The position numbers were made by a program, and so were the translations under genes. DNA of 64,000 nucleotides, from NCBI RefSeq assembly GCF_004087835.1, contig NZ_CP035120.1, forward strand, positions 239,358 through 303,357, in the 5' to 3' direction. Under the pieces are notes generated by a model that saw only the letters and a list, made by a program, of their open reading frames with translations, had not been told where the DNA came from and made no database searches. Shown one piece after another: positions 35,855-45,544 of the stretch. Each line of letters starts with the position of its first letter. Positions within the stretch are counted from its first letter, which is position 1. Origin of the DNA: Halorussus pelagicus (GTDB taxonomy: Archaea; Halobacteriota; Halobacteria; Halobacteriales; Haladaptataceae).

Positions 35855-38299
35855 ATGAGTCAAGCTACGACTTCCACCACGGAGACGATACGTGCCGTAT
35901 TCGAGCGCGCCTGCGCCGACTGCGAGTCGGTCGGCGACGAGACGCTCTCGGAACTCGTGACCGAGACCGAGCGCAACCTCTACGCGGAGGCCTCCCGCGA
36001 CGAACTGTACGAGGCCGCAATCGGGAGCGCGACCGCCCGCATCGAGCGCGACCCGGCGTTCAAGGGTGTCGCGGCGTCGCTGTTCCGCGAGCAGTACCAC
36101 CGCGAAGTCGTCGGGCAGACGCCCGAGGATGGTCTCGACTCCGCGGCCGCGGCGTCGGCCTACCGGGAGACGTTCGCCCAGAACATCGAGCGCGGCGTCG
36201 AAGCGGGGCTGCTGGACGAGCGCATGCTGGCCTACGACCTCGACGCGATGGCCGACGCGCTCGTCCCCGAGCGCGACGGCCTGTTCGACTACATGGCGCT
36301 CGATACGCTCTACCAGCGGTACTTCCTGAAGACTGCCGACGGCGAGCGCCTTGAACTCCCGCAGGGGTTCTGGATGCGCGTGGCGATGGGAATCGCCCTG
36401 CGCGAACCGGTCGCCGAGCGCGAGGAGCGCGCCCGCGAGTTCTACGAGATGCTCTCAACACTGCGGTTCGTCCCGTCGAGTCCGACGCTGTTCCACGCGG
36501 GGACAACCCACGCGCAACTGAGTTCCTGCTATCTGACGACGGTCCCCGACGACCTCGAAGGCATCTTCGACTCCTACAAGGGCCACGCCCAACTCTCGAA
36601 GTGGAGCGGCGGTCTCGGCAACGACTGGACGCCGGTCCGAGCGTCCGGGTCGCTCATCGAGTCCACCGGCGTCGAATCGACCGGCGTCGTCCCGTTCCTC
36701 AAGATTTCGAACGACGTGACCGCGGCCATCAATCGGTCGGGCAAGCGCCGCGGCGCGGCCTGCGCGTATCTGGAGTGCTGGCATCTCGACTACCCGGACT
36801 TCATCGACCTGCGCCGGAACACCGGCGACGAGCGCCGCCGGACTCACGACATGAACACCGCGGCGTGGATTCCCGATCTGTTCGTCAAGCGCGTCCGCGA
36901 CGGCGGCGAGTGGACGCTGTTCTCCCCCGACGAAGTGCCGGAACTCCACGGGACCTACGGCCAAGAGTTCGAAGAACTCTACCGAGAGTACGAGCGCAAG
37001 GCCGAGGAGGGCGAACTCCGCCAGTACGAGACGGTTGACGCCGAGGAACTGTGGCGCGACACCCTCACGCGTCTCTTCGAGACGGGCCACCCGTGGCTCA
37101 CCTTCAAAGACCCCTGTAACGTCCGCTCGCCCCAAGACCACGAGGGGGTCGTTCGCTCCTCGAACCTCTGCACCGAGATTACTCTCAACACCAGCGAGGA
37201 CGAACACGCGGTCTGTAACCTCGGGTCGGTCAACCTCTCGAAGCACGTCAGCCCCGACGGCGACGGCCTGAACCGAGAGAAGTTGCGCGAGAGCGTCGAG
37301 ACCGGGATGCGGATGCTCGACAACGTAGTCGATTTGAACTTCTACCCGACCGACGAGGCCGAGCGCTCGAACATGCGCCACCGGCCGGTCGGGATGGGCG
37401 TGATGGGATTCCACGAAGCACTCTTCGACCAGCGGATTCCGTTCGCCTCCGAGGAGGCCGTCGAGTTCGCCGACGAGTCTCAGGAACTCGTCGCCTATCA
37501 CGCCATCCGCACGTCGGCGGAGTTGGCCCGCGAGCGCGGGGCCTACCCCTCCTTCGAGGGGTCGAAGTGGGACCGCGACCTGCTTCCCCACGACACCATC
37601 GACCTGCTGGAGGAGGAACGCGGCCGCGAGATTCCCCTGCCGCGCGAGGAGCGCCTCGACTGGGACGCTGTTCGTGACCTGATAGCGACCCACGGGATGC
37701 GAAACTCCAACACGATGGCGATAGCACCGACGGCGACCATCTCGACCATCGCGGGCACCTCGCCGTCCATCGAACCGGTCTACTCGAACCTCTACGTGAA
37801 GTCGAACATGAGCGGCGAGTTCACCGTCATCAACGACCACCTCGTCGAGGACCTACAGGAGCGTGATCTCTGGGACCAAGAGATGGTGGACCGCATCAAG
37901 TTCCACGACGGGTCGATTCGGGAGATAGAAGAGATTCCCGAGGACTTGCGGGAACTCTACCGCAACGCCTTCGAAATCGACCCGCGCCACCAGTTGCGCC
38001 TGACCGCCCACCGCGGCCAGTGGATAGACCAATCGGTCTCGCACAACGTCTTCTTCCCGACGACCGACGGGTCGATGCTGGACGACGTGTACCAGACCGC
38101 GTGGGAACTCGGCATCAAGACGACCTACTACCTGCGGACGCTCGGCGCGTCCCAGATAGAGAAGTCCACGCTCGACATGGACCAGTACGGCAAGACCCAG
38201 ACCCGCGGCCAGACGAGCGCCGCAGATTCCGACGACGAGGATAGCCCCGAAAGCGACCTTCCCAGCGTCGAGGACCCGACCTGCGACGCCTGTCAGTAA
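35855..38299 (+). CDS. nrdA: Class I ribonucleotide reductase large subunit
   Basis: 814 residues. It reduces ribonucleotides to deoxyribonucleotides. Catalytic Asn437, Cys439 and Glu441 (SNLCTEI) and the redox pair Cys225 (SSCYLTT) with Cys454 (VCNLGSVN) are visible; four of these have the E. coli numbering. The C-terminal CDAC pair (810-813) would be re-reduced by thioredoxin or glutaredoxin. No ATP-cone motif is apparent at the N-terminus, so allosteric activity control may be absent or placed elsewhere. nrdB follows 3 bases after the stop. Confidence 0.95.
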   Translation: MSQATTSTTETIRAVFERACADCESVGDETLSELVTETERNLYAEASRDELYEAAIGSATARIERDPAFKGVAASLFREQYHREVVGQTPEDGLDSAAAASAYRETFAQNIERGVEAGLLDERMLAYDLDAMADALVPERDGLFDYMALDTLYQRYFLKTADGERLELPQGFWMRVAMGIALREPVAEREERAREFYEMLSTLRFVPSSPTLFHAGTTHAQLSSCYLTTVPDDLEGIFDSYKGHAQLSKWSGGLGNDWTPVRASGSLIESTGVESTGVVPFLKISNDVTAAINRSGKRRGAACAYLECWHLDYPDFIDLRRNTGDERRRTHDMNTAAWIPDLFVKRVRDGGEWTLFSPDEVPELHGTYGQEFEELYREYERKAEEGELRQYETVDAEELWRDTLTRLFETGHPWLTFKDPCNVRSPQDHEGVVRSSNLCTEITLNTSEDEHAVCNLGSVNLSKHVSPDGDGLNREKLRESVETGMRMLDNVVDLNFYPTDEAERSNMRHRPVGMGVMGFHEALFDQRIPFASEEAVEFADESQELVAYHAIRTSAELARERGAYPSFEGSKWDRDLLPHDTIDLLEEERGREIPLPREERLDWDAVRDLIATHGMRNSNTMAIAPTATISTIAGTSPSIEPVYSNLYVKSNMSGEFTVINDHLVEDLQERDLWDQEMVDRIKFHDGSIREIEEIPEDLRELYRNAFEIDPRHQLRLTAHRGQWIDQSVSHNVFFPTTDGSMLDDVYQTAWELGIKTTYYLRTLGASQIEKSTLDMDQYGKTQTRGQTSAADSDDEDSPESDLPSVEDPTCDACQ

Positions 38300-38302
38300 A
38301 CC

Positions 38303-39289
38303 ATGATTATTGACGACGACAAAACCGACCCGAACAAGATACTGCCCATCGAGTACGACTGGGCGCGCGAGTATTACCGCGCCGGAATCGACAACAACTG
38401 GGTGCCCGAGGAGATTCCGATGGGCGAGGACGCGACCCAGTGGAACGGCGACGCGCTCTCGGACGCCGAGCGCCGACTGGTCGAGTGGAACCTCGGGTTC
38501 TTCTCGACCGCCGAGTCGCTGACCGCCAACAACATCGTGCTGGCCATCTACGAGTACATCACCAGTCCCGAGTGTCGCCAGTACCTCCTGCGGCAGGCCT
38601 ACGAGGAGGCCATCCACACCGACACGTTCATCTACTGCTGTGACTCGCTCGGTCTCGACCCCGACTACGTCTACGGGATGTACGACGACGTACCGTCCAT
38701 CGAGCAGAAAGACGAGTTCGTCGTGGATATGACCGAGTCCATCCTCGACGACGACTTCGAACTCCGGACCGACGAGGACGTGCGCGAGTTCCTCCGGGAT
38801 TTGGTCGGGTTCTACGTCGTCATGGAGGGCATCTTCTTCTACGCGGGGTTCGCCATGATGCTCGGACTCAAGCGCCAGAACAAGATGGTCGGCATCGGCC
38901 AGCAGTTCGAGTACATCATGCGCGACGAGTCGGTCCACCTCGCGTTCGGCGTGGACCTCATCAACACCATCCGCGAGGAGAACCCCGGCGTCTGGACCGA
39001 CGAGTTCGGCGACGAAATCGCCGCGATGATTGAGGAGGCCGTTGAACTCGAACAGATTTACGCCCGCGAGGCCTGCCCCGACGAGATTCTGGGCATGGGT
39101 CCCGAGCAGTTCGCCGAGTACGTCGAATACGTCGCGGACCGCCGCCTCCGGCAACTCGACCTGCCCGAGTCCTACGGCACGGATAATCCCTTCCCGTGGA
39201 TGTCCGAGGCGACCGACCTCAACAAGGAGAAGAACTTCTTCGAGACGCAGGTCACGGAGTACCGCTCCGGCGGCTCCTTAGACTGGTAA
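38303..39289 (+). CDS. nrdB: Class I (Ic-like) ribonucleotide reductase small subunit
   Basis: 328 residues. It forms the dimetal radical-generating subunit that partners NrdA. Metal ligands are visible: Glu71 (STAESLT), Glu102 and His105 (EEAIHTDTF), then later Glu and His in YVVMEGIFF and MRDESVH. The position four after His105, where E. coli NrdB has the radical Tyr122, is Phe109. The first ligand is Glu, not Asp. Both traits match the chlamydial Mn/Fe class Ic type as I remember it. The C-terminus NFFETQVTEYRSGGSLDW is also like that type. Co-transcribed with nrdA. Confidence 0.93.
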   Translation: MIIDDDKTDPNKILPIEYDWAREYYRAGIDNNWVPEEIPMGEDATQWNGDALSDAERRLVEWNLGFFSTAESLTANNIVLAIYEYITSPECRQYLLRQAYEEAIHTDTFIYCCDSLGLDPDYVYGMYDDVPSIEQKDEFVVDMTESILDDDFELRTDEDVREFLRDLVGFYVVMEGIFFYAGFAMMLGLKRQNKMVGIGQQFEYIMRDESVHLAFGVDLINTIREENPGVWTDEFGDEIAAMIEEAVELEQIYAREACPDEILGMGPEQFAEYVEYVADRRLRQLDLPESYGTDNPFPWMSEATDLNKEKNFFETQVTEYRSGGSLDW

Positions 39290-39304
39290 TCTCCGTCCCC
39301 CTAT

Positions 39305-39799
39305 TTATCGCTCTTTCTTTGCCAACGCCTCGCGCCGTCGCGCTCGCTCTGCAAGCGCCTGCTCCCGTTTCTCCTCCTGCTCGTCGGTCGGACACCGGAG
39401 GTCCGGGACCGCCGCGGCGTTCTCCTCGTCGTCAAGCGCAACGAACGTGAAAAAGGAACTCGCCGTCTCGCGGCGCTCCTCGTCGCTCGGGCGCTCGGCG
39501 TAGACGTTCACCTTCGCCTCCATGCTGGTCTCGCCCGTCTCGAAGACGTAGGCCTCCGTCACCACCACGTCGCCGAGGTCGATGGGGGCCAGAAAGTCAA
39601 CGTGGTCCATCGACGCCGTGACGACCTGTCGGCGGGAGAACCGCCGGGCGGAGATGGCTCCGCAGATGTCCATCCAGTGGAGGACCGACCCGCCCAGCGC
39701 CCGGCCGAGGTTGTTGGTGTCGTCGGGCATCAGAATCTCGGTCGTCTCGGTGTGCGAGTCGTCCAACGTCGCGGTCCGGCGTGCCGACTGCTGTTGCAT
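39305..39799 (-). CDS. Acyl-CoA thioesterase (hotdog fold)
   Basis: 164 residues. The hotdog core begins ETTEILMPDDTNNLGRALGG with SVLHWMDICGAISARR, the standard acyl-CoA thioesterase II-like helix, followed by VVTASMDHVDFLAPIDLGDV. It hydrolyses acyl-CoA thioesters. A charged, basic coil closes the protein. ATG at 39799 (MQQQSARRTATLDD) is preferred to the upstream frame. It converges on nrdB with 15 bases between. Confidence 0.88.
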   Translation of the reverse strand: MQQQSARRTATLDDSHTETTEILMPDDTNNLGRALGGSVLHWMDICGAISARRFSRRQVVTASMDHVDFLAPIDLGDVVVTEAYVFETGETSMEAKVNVYAERPSDEERRETASSFFTFVALDDEENAAAVPDLRCPTDEQEEKREQALAERARRREALAKKER

Positions 39800-39937
39800 G
39801 TCGCTTCCCACTGCGCTCTCGCGCCGGATAAAACCACTAGGATTGCAGTAATTCAAACGAACTTTCATAGTCGTCAGTCGCCCGAAGTTTCGAACGGACT
39901 CCAGTCGCCCGACGATGGCAAAGAGACGGCGTCGCGG

Positions 39938-41503
39938 TCAGTCGGCGCGCCGCGCCGACTCCTCGCTACCGCCGGAGCCGAATCGGTCCCAGAACGACTC
40001 GAAGTCGCTGTCGTCCTCGGTCATCGCCTTCATCTCGGTCAGACCGCGCTCCTCGCGGGTCCCCTCGATGGTGTTGTCGAGGACGAACGCGACGATGCCG
40101 CCGACCGCCATCCCCGTGCCGCCGATGACGAAGACGGTGGTCGAGACGAGTTCCGTGCCGAGAGCCGGGCCGAGGACGGCCACGTTGGCCATCCCCTCGC
40201 GGAAGGCGTCGGCGCTCCCGACTTGAGACATGTAGGACGGAATCGCCAGTCCGGCGAACAGCGCGAATCCGACGACGAACACGTTCCGGTTGCTGTTGAG
40301 GTCCACGAACTGCAACTGCGAGAGACCGACCGCGACGATTTGGCCGAACATGGCGACGTAGAGACCGCCGACGATGGGGTCGGGAATCGTGGCGAACAAC
40401 TGGCCCACGGGTCCGAAGTAGCCCACGAGCAGCATCGTGACCGCGCCGATTTGGACGACGTAGCGCGAGGCGACGCCCGTGATGCCGATAGCGCCGACGT
40501 TCTCGGTGTAGGAGGTCAGGCCGTTGCCCGTTCCCATCACGCCCGCGAGAGCGTTGCCGACGCCCTCCATGCCGATGCCGTGGTCGATGCGCTTGCTACT
40601 CGGCGCGCCCTTGCCCGCCATCCGGGCGACCGAGTGGTAGTCGCCGAAGCTCTCGATGGCCGAGGCGACCATCCCCGCCATCATCCCGATGACGAACGAG
40701 AGGCGGAACTTCGGGACGCCCCACTGGAAGGGCGCGACAGGTTGGACGAGTCGGGTCTCGAAGATGCTCGACACCGCGACGTAGCTCACGGACCCCTCGG
40801 CGAACACGCCCGTCACCGACAGCGCCGCGGCGACGACCCACGCGGTTCCGATGCCGAGCAGGACCGGGAAGAGCCGAAACGCCCGGTTGTAGTCGTCGAG
40901 GTACTGCGAGAAGCCGACGATGAGCGCGAGCGTCAGGCCGAGCAGCCACCAGTTCTGCCCCGTGCCGGGCGCGCCCAGATTCGGGTTCGTAATCTGTGGC
41001 GCGTTGAACAGCGTCAGGCCGATGAGCGCGATGGTCGGCGCGATGACCACCGGACTCATGTACCGCTTGAGCCACCCCATGATTCCGAAGTAGCCGATGA
41101 GCATCTCGGTCGCTCCGGCGACGATGACCGCACCCTGCAGGTAGAGCAACATCGTCTGCCAGTCGGCGTTCTGCGCGCTCAGGACGCCGACGATGGCGAG
41201 CGCGGGCGCGAGCATCGAGAAGGTGCCCCCCTGCACGATGGGGTAGCGGTTCCCGATGGTGGTCTGGGCCAGCGTCCCGATCCCCGAGGCGACGAAGAAC
41301 GTGCCGATGAGTCGCGCGGTCGCTCCTTCGGGCATCCCCATCGCCGTCGCCAGCGCGAGGGGAATCGCCACCGTCGCGCCGATCATCGTCAGGTAGTGCT
41401 GGAACCCGAGCAGTATCGACTCGCCGAGCGGCGGCCTGTCCTCGATGCCGTACTCCACGAAACTTGCCGGTTCGGGGTCGTCCGCGTCGTCGCTCCCGCT
41501 CAT
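39938..41503 (-). CDS. NCS2 xanthine/uracil permease
   Basis: 521 residues, about 12-14 transmembrane helices. VQGGTFSMLAPALAIVGVL (about 91-109) and ESFGDYHSVARMAGKGAPSS plus GIGMEGVGNALAGVMGTGNG are the substrate-site motifs of the nucleobase-cation symporter 2 family. It imports uracil, xanthine or another base, probably with protons or sodium. The acidic tail (EDDSDFESFWDRFGSGGSEE) is haloarchaeal. It lies divergent from the copper ATPase across 349 bases. Confidence 0.9.
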   Translation of the reverse strand: MSGSDDADDPEPASFVEYGIEDRPPLGESILLGFQHYLTMIGATVAIPLALATAMGMPEGATARLIGTFFVASGIGTLAQTTIGNRYPIVQGGTFSMLAPALAIVGVLSAQNADWQTMLLYLQGAVIVAGATEMLIGYFGIMGWLKRYMSPVVIAPTIALIGLTLFNAPQITNPNLGAPGTGQNWWLLGLTLALIVGFSQYLDDYNRAFRLFPVLLGIGTAWVVAAALSVTGVFAEGSVSYVAVSSIFETRLVQPVAPFQWGVPKFRLSFVIGMMAGMVASAIESFGDYHSVARMAGKGAPSSKRIDHGIGMEGVGNALAGVMGTGNGLTSYTENVGAIGITGVASRYVVQIGAVTMLLVGYFGPVGQLFATIPDPIVGGLYVAMFGQIVAVGLSQLQFVDLNSNRNVFVVGFALFAGLAIPSYMSQVGSADAFREGMANVAVLGPALGTELVSTTVFVIGGTGMAVGGIVAFVLDNTIEGTREERGLTEMKAMTEDDSDFESFWDRFGSGGSEESARRAD

Positions 41504-41852
41504 CTCGACTCCTCCGGGGCGTTCTCCCCGTTCGTTTTCCCTTCGGTACTTGCACAGACACCCCGCCCGAATACCCCGCCTCGACCGCCGTCGAGACCGG
41601 TTCGAGCTGCAACAGTCCTCATCAGTTCAAGCCAGTCAACTACCGGCAATCTATCTGACGGTCGGTGCACGCGAGTGCGAATCATTCGCACATCGGGTCG
41701 CGTCCCTCTCGAACCTGCGGCGATGGTTTAGAAACAAAAATTGAGATGCCTTTGAACTCTAGCTAGAAAAGAATTCAGGAGATACTAACCGATATTTGTT
41801 AGGGACAAATCGCATTAATGTGGGACCCGTATATTTTTCCAAGGAGGACACT
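41504..41852 (+). promoter_or_regulatory. copA upstream region with strong Shine-Dalgarno
   Basis: 349 bases without a gene. AAGGAGG (41841-41847) lies five bases before the copA ATG, an unusually good ribosome site for this otherwise mostly leaderless genome. TATATTTTT (41829-41837) is too close to serve that start; a better promoter is GATATTTG (about 41791-41798). TTGTTAGGGACAA (41796-41808) is a short inverted repeat that could be a regulator site. Confidence 0.5.
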
Positions 41853-44420
41853 ATGGCGCGAACCGCACACCTCGACATACGAGGCATGAGTTGCGCCAAC
41901 TGCTCGGGGACGGTCGAAGACGCCCTGAGCGAGTTGGACGGTATCGACTCGGCGAACGTCAACTTCGCCACCGACGAGGGGTCCGTCGAGTACGACCCCG
42001 AAGTCGTCTCGCTGGCCGACATCTACGGGGCTATCGAGGACGCGGGCTACGACCCGGTGGCCCAGCAGGTCACTATCGGCATCTCCGGGATGTCCTGTGC
42101 GAACTGTTCGGAGACCAACGAACAGGCGCTCGAAGCGACGCCGGGCGTCGTGAGCGCGGAGGTCAACTACGCGACCGACGAGGGGACCGTCCGGTACAAC
42201 CCCAACGACGCCGACCTCGACGCGCTCTACGACGCCATCGAGTCGGCGGGCTACGAACCCGTCCGTGAGAACGACTCGGACGCCGACGGCGAGACCTCGG
42301 GCGACCGACGCCAGGACGCCCGAAAGGCCGAGATTCGCCGCCAGCGGAACCTGACGCTTCTGGGCGCGGTCCTCTCAGCACCGCTGGTCTTCTTCATGCT
42401 CGAACACTTCCTGTTCGACGACCTGCTCAAAGGCGACCTCCTCGGCATTCCGCTCGGGTTGGTCATGTTCGGTCTCGCAACCCCGGTCCAGTATTTCCTC
42501 GGCAAGGAGTTCTACGAGAACTCCTACAAGGCTGTCGTCGTGAACCGGACCGCGAACATGGACGTGCTGATTGCGCTCGGCTCTTCGACCGCGTACTTCT
42601 ACAGCGTCGCGGTCCTGCTGGACCTCGTGGCGGGCAGTTACTACTTCGACACTGCCGCGCTCATCCTCGTGTTCATCACGCTCGGCAACTACCTCGAAGC
42701 GCGCTCGAAGGGCCAAGCCAGCGACGCCCTGCGCAAACTGCTGGAGATGGAGGCCGACACCGCCACCGTCGTCCGGGACGGCGACGAGGTGGAAATCCCG
42801 GTCGAGGACGTGGCGGTCGGCGACCTGATGGTCGTCCGGCCCGGCGAGAAGATTCCGACCGACGGCGTCGTCCGGGAGGGCGATAGCGCCGTTGACGAGT
42901 CGATGGTCACGGGCGAGTCGGTCCCCGTCGAGAAGTCGCCCGGCGACGACGTGGTCGGCGCGACGGTCAACGAGAACGGCGTCCTGAAGGTCGAAGCGAC
43001 CAAGGTCGGTTCCGAGACGGCGCTCCAGCAGATCGTTCAACTCGTCAAGGAGGCCCAGAGCCGCCAACCCGAGATTCAGCAGGTCGCCGACCGAATCTCG
43101 GCGTACTTCGTCCCCGTGGTCATCACGAACGCGCTCGTCTGGGGCGCGCTCTGGTTCCTCTTCCCCGACGCGCTCGCCGGATTCGTCCAGTCGCTCCCGC
43201 TGTGGGAACTGGTCGCTGGCGGTCCCGAACTCGCGGGCGGCACCATCTCGGTCTTCGAGTTCGCAATCGTCGTGTTCGCCTCGGCGGTCCTCATCGCCTG
43301 TCCCTGCGCGCTCGGACTGGCGACTCCCGCCGCGACGATGGTCGGGACCTCCATCGGCGCGCAGAACGGCGTCCTGTTCAAGGGCGGCGACGTGCTCGAA
43401 CGCGTCCGCGACGTGGACACCGTGGTCTTCGACAAGACCGGCACCCTGACGGAGGGCGAGATGCGCCTGACCGACGTGGTGGCGCTTGGTCCCGCGGCGG
43501 ACGGCGGCGCAGTCACCCATCCCGAAGCGGACGAGGAGTTCGTCCTCGCGGCCGCCGCCAGCGCCGAGAAAGGGAGCGAACACCCCCTCGCGAAGGCAAT
43601 CGTTGAGGGCGCACAAGAGCGGGGTCTCACCATCGAGGACCCCGAGAATTTCGAGAACGTGCCCGGCCACGGCGTGCGCGCGACGACGAGTCACGGCGAG
43701 GTGCTGGTCGGCAACCGGAAACTGATGGACGACGAGGGTATCGATAGCTCGCGGGCCGAGGAACCGATGGAACGCCTCGAACGCGAGGGGAAGACGGCGA
43801 TGCTCGTTTCCGTGGACGGCGAACTGGTGGGCGTCGTCGCCGACGCCGACACGGTGAAAGAGAGCGCCAAGGAGGCGGTCGCCGGACTCCGCGAGACCGA
43901 CCGCGAGGTGATGATGATTACCGGCGACAACGAGCGCACGGCCCGCGCCGTCGCCGAGCAGGTCGGTATTGACCCCGAGAACGTCCGCGCGGAGGTCCTG
44001 CCCGAGGACAAGGCCGACGCCGTGGAGTCGATTCAGAGCGAGGGCCGCGAGGCGATGATGGTCGGCGACGGCGTGAACGACGCGCCCGCGCTCGCGGCGG
44101 CCTACGTCGGCGCGGCAATCGGGTCGGGTACCGACGTGGCCATCGAGGCCGCGGACGTGACGCTGATGCGCGACGACCCCGCGGACGTGCTGAAGGCCAT
44201 CCGGGTCTCGGAAGGGACGCTGGCAAAGATAAAGCAGAACCTCTTCTGGGCGCTCGGCTACAACACCGCGATGATTCCGCTGGCCAGCCTCGGCCTACTC
44301 CAACCCGTGCTGGCGGCGGGCGCGATGGCGTTCTCCAGCGTGAGCGTCCTGACGAACAGTCTGCTCTTCCGCAAGTACACGCCCGACCACGACTACGAAC
44401 TGCTCGGGTTCCTGCGGTAA
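41853..44420 (+). CDS. copA: Copper-exporting P1B-type ATPase
   Basis: 855 residues. Two N-terminal heavy-metal-binding domains, each GMSCANCS (Cys14/Cys17 and Cys82/Cys85). Eight transmembrane helices; the ion site CPC is Cys483/Cys485 ([13 protein letters not shown]). TGES actuator loop, phosphorylated Asp527 in [16 protein letters not shown] in the nucleotide domain, and [10 protein letters not shown]. It pumps Cu(I) out of the cell. All key residues are present. Likely under control of a copper-responsive regulator, possibly the Lrp/TRASH protein about 6.4 kb upstream. Confidence 0.95.
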   Translation: MARTAHLDIRGMSCANCSGTVEDALSELDGIDSANVNFATDEGSVEYDPEVVSLADIYGAIEDAGYDPVAQQVTIGISGMSCANCSETNEQALEATPGVVSAEVNYATDEGTVRYNPNDADLDALYDAIESAGYEPVRENDSDADGETSGDRRQDARKAEIRRQRNLTLLGAVLSAPLVFFMLEHFLFDDLLKGDLLGIPLGLVMFGLATPVQYFLGKEFYENSYKAVVVNRTANMDVLIALGSSTAYFYSVAVLLDLVAGSYYFDTAALILVFITLGNYLEARSKGQASDALRKLLEMEADTATVVRDGDEVEIPVEDVAVGDLMVVRPGEKIPTDGVVREGDSAVDESMVTGESVPVEKSPGDDVVGATVNENGVLKVEATKVGSETALQQIVQLVKEAQSRQPEIQQVADRISAYFVPVVITNALVWGALWFLFPDALAGFVQSLPLWELVAGGPELAGGTISVFEFAIVVFASAVLIACPCALGLATPAATMVGTSIGAQNGVLFKGGDVLERVRDVDTVVFDKTGTLTEGEMRLTDVVALGPAADGGAVTHPEADEEFVLAAAASAEKGSEHPLAKAIVEGAQERGLTIEDPENFENVPGHGVRATTSHGEVLVGNRKLMDDEGIDSSRAEEPMERLEREGKTAMLVSVDGELVGVVADADTVKESAKEAVAGLRETDREVMMITGDNERTARAVAEQVGIDPENVRAEVLPEDKADAVESIQSEGREAMMVGDGVNDAPALAAAYVGAAIGSGTDVAIEAADVTLMRDDPADVLKAIRVSEGTLAKIKQNLFWALGYNTAMIPLASLGLLQPVLAAGAMAFSSVSVLTNSLLFRKYTPDHDYELLGFLR

Positions 44421-44437
44421 GTCCGCGCGTCTCTCTT

Positions 44438-44473
44438 GTCTTTCCCGTCGTTCCCGTCTTTCCTGTCTTTCCA
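44438..44473 (+). repeat. 9-bp tandem repeat, four units
   Basis: GTCTTTCCC, GTCGTTCCC, GTCTTTCCT and GTCTTTCCA run head to tail, starting 17 bases after the copA stop. A short pyrimidine-rich array; possibly a transcript end signal. Confidence 0.7.
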
Positions 44474-44551
44474 TTTTGCCGAGTACCCGTTCGGTCGGCC
44501 GTCCATGCCGCGGGCGAAACGTTCAGAAGGAACCGGGTCGTAGCCGGTCGC

Positions 44552-44689
44552 ATGTTCGTCCCCCTCCACGCAGGCCATGAAGGACTCGACCCGATGGCGG
44601 TGGTGGTCGGCGCGCTCGCCGGTCTCGCAATCTGGCAAGGAATTCGACTGCTCGCGCGCTCGGACTCCCGAAAGCGCGGCGGCGCGTAG
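44552..44689 (+). CDS. Small membrane protein (45 residues)
   Basis: MFVPLHAGHEGLDPMAVVVG begins a short frame with one hydrophobic helix (about 14-30) and a basic end (RLLARSDSRKRGGA). Codon use matches neighbouring genes. It lies after copA on the same strand; a role in copper handling would be a guess. Function unknown. Confidence 0.55.
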   Translation: MFVPLHAGHEGLDPMAVVVGALAGLAIWQGIRLLARSDSRKRGGA

Positions 44690-45113
44690 ACGCTCCGGAT
44701 TTTTTCGGACTGCGGCGCGTCTCGTGGTCTGTACCACTTCGCTCGCTCCGATTCGACCTCGACACGCGATTTCGCTCGGTGGAATCATCACTCCGGCGCG
44801 TGCGGGCGCGTACGCCATGTGCGTCGCGCCCATCCGCGCGAGGGCTGAGTAGCGCAGGCCTATGGCCGATCAACGCAAGCAGTTGGGGAGGTGTGAGGCT
44901 GACGCGGTGCTGTGCGGGGCAGTCGCGGTGCTGTTTGATTGGCGTCGGCAGTAGCTAGCCCCGACTCGGTTTCCATCGTCGTACCCTGACCTCACCCTCA
45001 CGGTCGTCCTCCACCCGACGTTCACCGTCGTAACGCAGCGGCCAAATTTTGGAAGCCCTACTCCCGACCTTGAACCCGAAATACCCAATCCCCTCGACCA
45101 GAAACCTCCGAAC
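44690..45113. other. Intergenic region, no clear gene
   Basis: 424 bases. A short 30-residue frame at 44864 (MADQRKQLGR) has no supporting promoter or family. AAATTTTGG near 45050 and GAAATACCC near 45080 could serve the NikR promoter. I see no RNA structure or repeat. Confidence 0.4.
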
Positions 45114-45509
45114 ATGCGAACGAGTCTCAATATTCCCGACGACGTACTCGCGGCCTTCGACGAGACGTGGCAGGCCGAGGGGTTGGACTCTCGCTCGCGC
45201 GCGGTCCGCGAGGCCATGCGCGAGTACGTCGAGTCCCACGCCGAACTCGAAGCCGTCGAGGGCGAGATGCTGGCGGTGCTGGCCTACGACTACGAACACG
45301 ACGCGGTGGTCCACGACCTCCACGCGGTCCAACACGAGTTCGGCGAGGTCATCACCGCGACCAACCACGTCCATCGGGGCGACTGGTGCATGGAGACCGC
45401 GTTCTGCGAGGGTCCCGCCGAGCAGGTCCGAGAACTGGTCTATCGACTCCGGGACTTCGACGCCGTGGCGCGCGTGAAAGTGACGGTTCTGAGTGCGGAC
45501 CGGGAGTAG
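45114..45509 (+). CDS. nikR: Nickel-responsive NikR-like ribbon-helix-helix regulator
   Basis: 131 residues. Residues 1-45 are a ribbon-helix-helix (MRTSLNIPDDVLAAFDETW). The rest is the ACT-like metal domain with His74, His85, His87 and Cys92 (NHVHRGDWC). E. coli NikR uses His76, His87, His89 and Cys95; here the last interval is one residue shorter. It would repress nickel uptake when nickel is plentiful. No nickel transporter lies in the window. Confidence 0.9.
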   Translation: MRTSLNIPDDVLAAFDETWQAEGLDSRSRAVREAMREYVESHAELEAVEGEMLAVLAYDYEHDAVVHDLHAVQHEFGEVITATNHVHRGDWCMETAFCEGPAEQVRELVYRLRDFDAVARVKVTVLSADRE

Positions 45510-45544
45510 CGGTCGGTTCGCGGTCGATTCGCCTCCTGTCGCGC

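Noticed and set aside
39602..41731. 709-codon plus-strand frame
   Set aside because: Shadow of the permease and thioesterase genes; charged, low complexity, no family motif.
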